NCBI GenBank assembly: GCA_025357975.1
Contig: JANYKY010000424.1
Coordinates: 1 to 9,799 of the forward strand
DNA from: Gemmatimonadaceae bacterium
GTDB taxonomy: Bacteria > Gemmatimonadota > Gemmatimonadetes > Gemmatimonadales > Gemmatimonadaceae
Length of the DNA: 9,799 nt
Direction: 5' to 3'
The notes under the pieces are model-generated. The model ran no database searches and was not told the origin of the DNA. It saw only the letters and a list, made by a program, of their open reading frames with translations. This document shows positions 1-5,229 of the stretch, one piece after another. The position numbers and the translations under genes are program-made. How positions within the stretch are numbered: position 1 is the first letter of the stretch; every line of letters begins with the position of its first letter.

Positions 1-1
1 G

Positions 2-244
2 TTCACCCTCGATTCTGGTCCACGTCACATTGGAAATGCCGTCGGCACTCGTGTTATCTTCGCGCGGAATATGTCCCACTCTCAAGTCGAAGCCGGGAAA
101 TACTGCGTGACCGAAACTGATATCGCGCCCGCAGGTGAGTATCTGAGCGACGCCGAGATCGCCGCGACGTCGGCAACGGTATCGATTCGTCACGCCGCTG
201 ACATTATTGCGGGGACGATCCAGAACGGAGAAACGCGAGCGTAG
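2..244 (+). CDS. Partial open frame of unknown function, 3' end only
   Basis: This frame is open from the left edge to a TAG at 242-244, giving 80 visible residues with no start in the window. The peptide has a mixed, protein-like composition (for example VIFARNMSHSQVEAG, then DAEIAATSATVSIRHAADII near the end) and shows no membrane segment. I recognise no family. If real, it converges on the methyltransferase gene and overlaps its 3' end by 41 bases. The antisense of the same triplets is also open, but it reads as an Arg-rich peptide (NRYRCRRRG) over its first part, which makes the plus-strand reading slightly preferable. A minus-strand gene beginning near GTG 193-191 and continuing the polysaccharide operon cannot be excluded. 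Confidence 0.4.
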   Translation, partial: FTLDSGPRHIGNAVGTRVIFARNMSHSQVEAGKYCVTETDIAPAGEYLSDAEIAATSATVSIRHAADIIAGTIQNGETRA

Positions 245-1046
245 TTCCTTCGATGTATGAGAGCTCTGCGAACTTCCCGTGATTGACTCGCAGATCGTTC
301 AACGCACGTGTTACTCCATCCCAGCGGCCGTAGTCATGCCAGACAATCACCCCGCCTTCCCGTTGCAGCAATTTCAAGGCGACGAGTGAGTCGTTGACGA
401 CGTATCGGTATGCGTGTGAGGCATCAACGAACACGAAATCGATGATCCCGAAATATTGCGAGAAATCGAACGTACCCGAGTCGCCGTAAAGCTGGGTGAT
501 GCGCGGTTCTTCTGAAGAGCCGCGATATCGCGCGCCCGAAATATCCTTGTCGACGTAGCGCTCTTCGTGCTGATGAATTGGCGCGGTGAGACCAATGACC
601 GACGCACGAGGGAGGTCGAGCGTGAACACTCGGCCGTGGTCCCCGGCATTGGCTGCAAGATTTCGCGTCGTGCGCCCATCGAATGTACCCAGCTCGAAAA
701 TACTATTTGCGTTTGATGACACGACCAGACTGTTGAGAACAACAAGCTCTTTTTCACTCACGTTACCGTCGACCGCATCTAGTTCATGCACACGGATGGC
801 ACTTGCATCACCGGTTATAGAATGCATCGAAACGGCGGGAAGCTCGATTGGCTCACGCGTGTCGTGCCGGTAGCCAAGTTTTGAGCAGAGATCCACAATC
901 GAGGCGCGGCCACGCCACGTCGTCCATCCAACAGTGAACAGAGCGATCGAGTATCCGAGGCCGAGCAAGTACGGCTTTGCGAAGCCGGTCACTCTAGCTG
1001 ATTTATTGCGCTCCCGTGGGGGCGCGACTCCTTCGAGCTCGAGCAT
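204..1046 (-). CDS. Class I SAM-dependent methyltransferase (Methyltransf_24-like)
   Basis: The protein is 280 aa and probably methylates a sugar of the polysaccharide repeat unit; the substrate is inferred from context only. The SAM-binding motif I is visible at residues 118-126 (ELGTFDGRT). A second conserved block at 202-240 has FVFVDASHAYRYV followed by GGVIVWHDYG, typical of Methyltransf_24/Methyltransf_3-like enzymes. A hydrophobic stretch at about 26-42 (PYLLGLGYSIALFTVGW) could be a membrane-associated helix, which is unusual for this fold. I chose the ATG at 1046 because its A is the last base of the flippase TGA (TGATG), so translation is probably coupled. The frame stays open upstream to 1211, but that part lies inside the flippase gene and is rich in Arg, Ser and His. 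The C-terminus (YIEGTTLAFLR) ends as relatives of this family usually do. Confidence 0.85.
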   Translation of the reverse strand: MLELEGVAPPRERNKSARVTGFAKPYLLGLGYSIALFTVGWTTWRGRASIVDLCSKLGYRHDTREPIELPAVSMHSITGDASAIRVHELDAVDGNVSEKELVVLNSLVVSSNANSIFELGTFDGRTTRNLAANAGDHGRVFTLDLPRASVIGLTAPIHQHEERYVDKDISGARYRGSSEEPRITQLYGDSGTFDFSQYFGIIDFVFVDASHAYRYVVNDSLVALKLLQREGGVIVWHDYGRWDGVTRALNDLRVNHGKFAELSYIEGTTLAFLRSGSSPQ

Positions 1047-2380
1047 CAGCGCATTAGTGGTGATGCCTGGAGCGCGTCGGGCGGCACCGGTGCATGCTGA
1101 TCGCGCAGCATGCGCAGTGAAGTGATGAATAACACTGTGGCATCGACGATCACGCGAAATGTCCACGCTGCTGCGGCGCCAGGAACTCCAAAGCGTGTTA
1201 TCAGGAACCACGCGACAGGAACGTGAAACACGAGTTCCGCCATGTGAAACTTCGCGACCACGTCTGGCCTTCCCATGGCCGTGATGATGCCCGACGGAAC
1301 GTGAGCGAGTGCATTGACGAAGACGCCCACCGCAAGAATCCGGATCGCCAACGCGCCATGCTCAGCGAAGGCGGGACCAAGCCAGAGCCGCAGCAAAAGC
1401 GGGCCGGCAATCCCAATCACGAGAGCGGGCGCGGAGACGATCAACAGGGTCCGCGCAACTGCCTTGTTGAAGATACGGTGAATGCCGGCGTGATCTCCGA
1501 TCGCGTTCATTGCACTTACGGACGGAAACACTGCTCCCATCAGGCTTGCCGGCAGAATCAGCAGCCGCATCACTCCATCGAAAGGCGCCGTGTAGTAGCC
1601 AACCGCGGTGAGGCCGACCAGCGAGCCAAGCATGAACCGATCGAGATAAACCAGAAGCGGGCTCACGACGTTCGAGACTGACATCCATCCGCCGAAAAGA
1701 AAAAGCGGACGCAATGCAGTCCAGTCGATGCGCAGTTTCCACTTAAGGGTCGGGATGGCGCGCTGCACGACCACTATCATCACGACACAGATAGCGCACC
1801 GCGAAATGAGAAGCATTGCGACGATGTACGGCAGGGAGAAGCCAAAGCTCGCGGCCACCGCGGGAATGACGAACGTCGCGACACTGCTCGGTACTCTTAC
1901 CGCATTGCTGAGATCGAATCTTTGCGCCGCCTCGAGCACGCCGCGCAGAGAGAGGAACAATAAAGTTGGCGGTGTCATCAGTGCGAGAATGCGAAACACT
2001 GCCACCGCTTCAGCACGTAGCGCTGGAGGTATGACGAAAACATGATCGACCAGAACAGGAGCGAGACCGATCAGAATGAGCGCGCCAAAGCTTCCTAGCA
2101 GCATCTGGCTGACGATAGATCCGCTCACAAGGGCAGAAACATTCTCATCCCGCCTCGCGAGCGAGGCGGAAACTTCACGCGTTGTCGCGGCGCCGAGGCC
2201 GAGATCGAATAAAGTTGAATATTCGAGAATCGCGAAGGCGAGCGAGAGCAGCCCGAATCGGGCCGCGCCGAGCTCGCGCGTGATGACTGGAACTGAAACG
2301 AGGCCGGCGAGCAGCGGAATCGTGAAGCCAACGAGGTTGAGAAACGAATTCCTCGCGATCGGCCCAAACCTGCTCAGCAT
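1046..2380 (-). CDS. Wzx-type polysaccharide flippase (MOP superfamily)
   Basis: This 444-aa integral inner-membrane protein has about 12 hydrophobic segments separated by short loops, the pattern and length of Wzx/PST transporters of the MOP (MATE-like) superfamily. Such proteins flip undecaprenyl-linked oligosaccharides to the periplasm. The N-terminal block (NSFLNLVGFTIPLLAGL, then PVITRELGAARFGLLSL) and the following FDLGLGAATTREVS at 58-71 are typical of the family. The ATG at 2380 has an AGGA Shine-Dalgarno seven bases upstream. The stop overlaps the start of the methyltransferase by one base. The upstream glycosyltransferase ends 40 bases before the start, consistent with one operon. 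Which glycan it carries cannot be read from the sequence. Confidence 0.93.
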   Translation of the reverse strand: MLSRFGPIARNSFLNLVGFTIPLLAGLVSVPVITRELGAARFGLLSLAFAILEYSTLFDLGLGAATTREVSASLARRDENVSALVSGSIVSQMLLGSFGALILIGLAPVLVDHVFVIPPALRAEAVAVFRILALMTPPTLLFLSLRGVLEAAQRFDLSNAVRVPSSVATFVIPAVAASFGFSLPYIVAMLLISRCAICVVMIVVVQRAIPTLKWKLRIDWTALRPLFLFGGWMSVSNVVSPLLVYLDRFMLGSLVGLTAVGYYTAPFDGVMRLLILPASLMGAVFPSVSAMNAIGDHAGIHRIFNKAVARTLLIVSAPALVIGIAGPLLLRLWLGPAFAEHGALAIRILAVGVFVNALAHVPSGIITAMGRPDVVAKFHMAELVFHVPVAWFLITRFGVPGAAAAWTFRVIVDATVLFITSLRMLRDQHAPVPPDALQASPLMR

Positions 2381-2387
2381 TCAACAG

Positions 2388-2391
2388 TCCT
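2388..2391 (-). promoter_or_regulatory. Ribosome binding site of the flippase gene
   Basis: AGGA on the minus strand lies seven bases before the ATG at 2380 and supports that start. Confidence 0.6.
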
Positions 2392-2420
2392 GGTCACAAA
2401 CGGCATGCGATCTCGCCGAC

Positions 2421-3566
2421 TCACCTCGCAACTACCTCGCGGAAGAGCGAATCGTACTGCCCCGCAATTTTCTCCCACGTGTAGTTGGCCTGAATTCTTG
2501 CCGGACCCATGCGCCGCAGCTCTGCGACACGCGCTGGCTCGCCCTCGATCTCGCCGATCATTGCGGCGAGCACGCCTGCGTCCCGGGGAAAGAACAATCC
2601 GCCATCGGCGAGCACTTCGCGGTTGAAGACTGTATCAAGAGCAAGGATGCAATTGCCAAAACCCATTGCTTTGAGCAGAGACGGGTTAGTTCCCCCAACC
2701 GAGTGCCCGTGCAGGTACGCGAAGCAGTTGCAATGAAGCTCTTTGACAACATCCTGGTCGTCGATGTGACCACAAAGAATCACCTTCTCGCCTGAAAGTT
2801 CACGCAGTCGCGCGTGAAACGGGCTGTCGTAGTTGGCGCCGCCCGCAATCAACAGCCTCCTCGAAGAGCCAGAGGCGAGGAAGGCCTCGACTATGAGATC
2901 CGCGTGATTTTCCGGAATCAGGCGGCTTGCAATCAGGTAATACTCGTTCGGCTCCACTCCAAACTGACGAACCAGCTCGGGATTCGTCGACGACTCGACG
3001 TACGCACCGTACGCGATCATGGTCGTCTCCTTACTGAAGCGATCGAGATAAAATTGCCGCATTGCTTCCGCATCTGTCACAAGCTCGGTGCAGAATTTCA
3101 CTGCAGAGTGTGCCGCCGAGAGAAAATACCACTTCGCAACCGGTCCCCACTTTGCTCGCGTCCAGTCGAGGCCGTTGACATTCATTATCACTTTGCGGCC
3201 AAGCAGGCGGCAAAGGGCAGCGTGATGCCCCATTCCGACATTGACGAAGAAGAAAATCTGGTACCGGCCGCTCGTGAGCGCGTGAAGCGTCGCGAAAAAA
3301 GTCGAAATCAGCCCCGAAAAATTCTTGCCACCGGGTGACGGAACGTAAATCAGCCGCACGCCCTTGTATTCGGGAACGCGCATCTGCGGGGGAACGGACC
3401 CGCGGCGGCAATACATCACAACATCGTGTCCCATTGCGGCGAGTCGAGGCGCGATCTCGCCAAAACCTGTTTCGAACCCTGTAAAGTGCAGGTTCGGCAT
3501 CGTCATGCCGTACAGCCCGAGCATTCCGACGCGAAGCGGCCGGGTCTCAGCCGAGCCAGTGCTCAC
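2421..3566 (-). CDS. GT4 glycosyltransferase with DUF1972-type N-terminus (rhamnosyltransferase-like)
   Basis: The protein is 381 aa with a GT-B layout. The N-terminal half matches the DUF1972 (PF09314) domain of Cps2T/WchF-like beta-1,4-rhamnosyltransferases: GFETGFGEIAPRLAAMGHDV at 30-49, YKGVRLIYVPS at 67-77, FFFVNVGMGHHAALCRLLG at 105-123 and VNGLDWTRAKWGPVAKWY at 130-147. The C-terminal donor domain has HGHSVGGTNPSLLKAMGFGN at 286-305 and NREVLADGGLFF at 315-326. Where many GT4 enzymes have the second Glu of the EX7E motif, this one has Lys299, and the first position is Gly291. The first available start is GTG at 3566, 31 bases after the epimerase stop; I see only a weak RBS. The next ATG (3524) would cut into the first beta strand (LRVGMLGLYG). 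It likely transfers a sugar, possibly rhamnose, to the lipid-linked repeat unit in the cytoplasm. Confidence 0.88.
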   Translation of the reverse strand: MSTGSAETRPLRVGMLGLYGMTMPNLHFTGFETGFGEIAPRLAAMGHDVVMYCRRGSVPPQMRVPEYKGVRLIYVPSPGGKNFSGLISTFFATLHALTSGRYQIFFFVNVGMGHHAALCRLLGRKVIMNVNGLDWTRAKWGPVAKWYFLSAAHSAVKFCTELVTDAEAMRQFYLDRFSKETTMIAYGAYVESSTNPELVRQFGVEPNEYYLIASRLIPENHADLIVEAFLASGSSRRLLIAGGANYDSPFHARLRELSGEKVILCGHIDDQDVVKELHCNCFAYLHGHSVGGTNPSLLKAMGFGNCILALDTVFNREVLADGGLFFPRDAGVLAAMIGEIEGEPARVAELRRMGPARIQANYTWEKIAGQYDSLFREVVAR

Positions 3567-3597
3567 CTCAGCCGCGCTAAACGCCGCACGGAGATGG

Positions 3598-4599
3598 TCA
3601 GATCAGGCGCGAGGTCCAGGTCTCCGGAACGAGAGGTGACTCGATCTCGATCGGAAGATGGTAAGCAAACGGCTTTGTGCCGTGCGCGGTAATCCACTCG
3701 ATAATGGTTTGCAGGCCCTCGCGAAGGGTCACTGATGTGTGGTAGTTCAGTAGCCGCCTGGCCTTGTCCGCAGAACATGTTGCATAGCGAACTTCCTGCG
3801 GCCGGTCTTTCACCATGATGGGATCGAGATCGAACTGCATCAGGTCGGCGATTGTTTCTGCGAGTTCCAGAATGGAAATGTATTCCTCGTCCGGGCCAAT
3901 GTTGATTGTCTCGCCAACGACGTCACTCATCGTTCCCATCTTGACCAACGGATCGACGCAGTCCTGTACAAACGAGAAGCAGCGCTTCTGGCCGCCGTCG
4001 CCGTAGATCACCGGCTGCTTCCCTTGCAGCATGCGGTTGATCATGATGCTCGCCACGTTCCTGTACGGATCATCGTACTTCTGCTTCGGGCCGATGATGT
4101 TATGAGGAACGGCGATGTTGTACTCGATGTCGTGCGTCTCGCACACGTTGCGCACGAGCAGCTCACTCGCGTACTTGGCGATTCCGTATGGATCGACCGG
4201 ATGGAGCGGCTGGTCCTCTACAAACGGAACCGGACCGCTACCGTAACGCGCCATGCTCGAGCAGTGCACAAAACGCGTCACGTTATTCGTCGCGGCCGCA
4301 GCGAGAAGCGTGGCCGTGTTCTGGTAGACGTGGTGCGCAATGAGCGCCGGGGAAAAGACACTCAGCCCTTCCGTTGCAATTGCCGCGCAGTGGAAGATTA
4401 AGTCGGTGCCTTTGCTGAGGCGCTTCATGGCAGCGAGGTCGTTGCAATCGGCCTTCTCGAACTCGATGCCTTCGGGGAGGTTCTGGAGGTCGCCCCCGAT
4501 CATGTTGTCGCAACCGACGACCTGGTGATTCCCGGCGACGAAAGTGTCGGCCAGATGGCTGCCGAGGAAACCTGCGGCGCCGGTAACGAAGACTTTCAA
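3598..4599 (-). CDS. NAD-dependent nucleotide-sugar epimerase/dehydratase (extended SDR)
   Basis: This 333-aa cytoplasmic enzyme is expected to interconvert a UDP- or other NDP-sugar used for the repeat unit. The NAD-binding GAAGFLGSH lies at 7-15. The catalytic set follows: Ser115 in HCSSMARYG, Tyr138 and Lys142 in YGIAK. The substrate region has NIIGPKQKYDDPYRNVASIM at 167-186 and YGDGGQKRCFSFVQDCVD at 199-216, as in UDP-glucose 4-epimerase and UDP-GlcNAc 4-epimerase relatives. The exact substrate cannot be assigned. A short C-terminal extension (FAYHLPIEIESPLVPETW, about 311-328) follows the usual SDR end. Translation starts at TTG 4599: the next residues KVFVTGAAG are the expected first beta strand, and a near-consensus GGAGG lies five bases upstream. 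The glycosyltransferase follows 31 bases downstream. Confidence 0.9.
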   Translation of the reverse strand: MKVFVTGAAGFLGSHLADTFVAGNHQVVGCDNMIGGDLQNLPEGIEFEKADCNDLAAMKRLSKGTDLIFHCAAIATEGLSVFSPALIAHHVYQNTATLLAAAATNNVTRFVHCSSMARYGSGPVPFVEDQPLHPVDPYGIAKYASELLVRNVCETHDIEYNIAVPHNIIGPKQKYDDPYRNVASIMINRMLQGKQPVIYGDGGQKRCFSFVQDCVDPLVKMGTMSDVVGETINIGPDEEYISILELAETIADLMQFDLDPIMVKDRPQEVRYATCSADKARRLLNYHTSVTLREGLQTIIEWITAHGTKPFAYHLPIEIESPLVPETWTSRLI

Positions 4600-4604
4600 A
4601 CCTT

Positions 4605-4609
4605 CCTCC
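4605..4609 (-). promoter_or_regulatory. Strong Shine-Dalgarno that fixes a TTG start
   Basis: The minus strand reads GGAGG, then AAGGT, then TTG. The strong site and five-base spacing decide the TTG start of the epimerase gene and may offset the weak initiation codon. Confidence 0.75.
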
Positions 4610-4620
4610 AGAAAGACCTG

Positions 4621-4649
4621 ATAAAATTAATGCCCGCGTTGGGCGGGCA
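4621..4649 (-). terminator. GC-rich hairpin with T-rich tail, terminator-like
   Basis: The minus strand forms a 7-bp perfect stem (TGCCCGC / GCGGGCA, arms 4643-4649 and 4631-4637) with a five-base loop, followed directly by TTAATTTTAT. This looks like a modest Rho-independent terminator or attenuator for transcripts coming from the sugar transferase and S23 side. It lies about 30 bases upstream of the epimerase start, so the downstream genes would then need readthrough or their own promoter. The T-tract is broken by two A's and function is unproven. Confidence 0.45.
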
Positions 4650-4661
4650 CGGCTACAATCT

Positions 4662-4724
4662 AGGCGACGGGACACAGGCCACAAGGCGCAAGGCACGGGC
4701 CACAAGCCACGAGGCATAAGCCAC
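4662..4724. repeat. Array of nine degenerate 7-mers, left arm of S23 cassette
   Basis: Nine consecutive 7-base units lie in perfect phase: AGGCGAC, GGGACAC, AGGCCAC, AAGGCGC, AAGGCAC, GGGCCAC, AAGCCAC, GAGGCAT, AAGCCAC. The consensus is RRGCCAC, or GTGGCYY on the minus strand. The array begins eight bases past the stop of the S23-like reading frame. It contains 4691-4710, which is the exact reverse complement of 5173-5192 in the right arm. Confidence 0.85.
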
Positions 4725-4731
4725 GAGAACC

Positions 4732-5045
4732 CTAGCTGGTATTGCCGGCCGGTAGTGCTGACCGCTTCGACTTCGGCTTGCGGCGCTTCGATCTCTCCGC
4801 TAACTCGGCCCGCAGAAGTAGCGTCTCGAGGAAACCGCGCGCGATCTTCAGGAAGCGAGCGAATTCGCGATCGCTACTTTGGCGTTGCCCCCGGCGATGT
4901 TGGCGGGGATCGAGAGTCGGGCGCGACATATCTGAATCTGCAGTATGCGCCCGGTCACACCCTCGCTTTTCTCAGCTGCCTTGAAGACTGCCTTGGTGAG
5001 TTTTCTTGCCTCTTGCCACACAAGCAGCTTCTTGAAATCGCCCAT
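4732..5045 (-). pseudogene. Frameshifted S23/IVP-type four-helix-bundle protein gene
   Basis: Two overlapping minus-strand frames make one protein of the S23 (23S rRNA intervening-sequence protein) four-helix-bundle family. Frame one (from ATG 5045) gives MGDFKKLLVWQEARKLTKAV and then LSIPANIAGG at 44-53. Frame two continues with QRQSSDREFARFLKIARG. Family members usually read SIPANIAEG followed by S-D-x-E-F-A-R-F, so the two halves belong together. They are separated by one missing base at a G5 run (4888-4892 on the plus strand). The joined product would be about 104 aa; the family is usually somewhat longer (roughly 115-130), and here the last helix is replaced by a basic tail (RSKRRKPKSKRS). 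Without the shift only a 65-aa fragment is made. A sequencing error is the main alternative to real inactivation. No good RBS is visible upstream. Confidence 0.75.
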
Positions 5046-5110
5046 GAGGATAAGTAGCGGGCTTTATTGGACCGGCCGAACCGAAATGAACCTTCAGCCG
5101 CCAATCGAAC
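5046..5110. other. Short spacer between S23-like gene and right repeat array
   Basis: This 65-base stretch holds the upstream side of the S23-like gene. I see no convincing promoter, ribosome binding site or reading frame in it. Confidence 0.4.
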
Positions 5111-5213
5111 GCAGCTTGTGGCTTTAGCTTGTGGCCCGTGAGTTGTGGCCTTCGGCGTTTGGCTCGTAGCCTGTGGCTTGTGGCCCGTGCCTGTGGCTTA
5201 TGGCTTGTAGCCC
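5111..5213. repeat. Array of degenerate 7-mers, right arm of S23 cassette
   Basis: About 14 units of the GTGGCYY type run in tandem on the plus strand, for example GTGGCCC 5131-5137, GTGGCCT 5145-5151, GTAGCCT 5166-5172, GTGGCTT 5173-5179, GTGGCCC 5180-5186, GTGGCTT 5193-5199, ATGGCTT 5200-5206 and GTAGCCC 5207-5213. Most are in exact 7-base phase, with a few 6-base units. A 14-base word (GCTTGTGGCCCGTG) occurs at 5127-5140 and 5176-5189 here, and inverted at 4694-4707 in the left arm. The array ends 16 bases from the sugar transferase stop codon. Confidence 0.85.
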
Positions 5214-5229
5214 GGCAAGCTCCGCCGGC

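Noticed and set aside
1..193. Possible minus-strand gene beginning near GTG 193-191
   Set aside because: No ribosome binding site is visible, and the first residues are Arg-rich (NRYRCRRRG), more like an antisense reading. It is kept only as an alternative to the plus-strand frame.
1047..1211. Upstream extension of the methyltransferase frame to 1211
   Set aside because: It lies wholly inside the flippase coding region, reads as a low-complexity Arg/Ser/His peptide, and the TGATG junction gives a natural start at 1046.
2076..2795. Plus-strand frame of 239 codons
   Set aside because: It is antisense to the flippase and GT4 genes, crosses their junction, and shows no recognisable domain.
2814..3338. 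Plus-strand frame of 174 codons
   Set aside because: It is antisense to the well-supported GT4 gene and highly basic, as expected of a shadow frame.
4662..5213. CRISPR array
   Set aside because: The repeats are contiguous degenerate 7-mers without unique spacers, and the two arrays have opposite orientation.
5212..5228. CCGGC/GCCGG hairpin after the sugar transferase stop as a terminator
   Set aside because: The stem is only five pairs with a mismatch beyond it and no T-tract follows on the minus strand.
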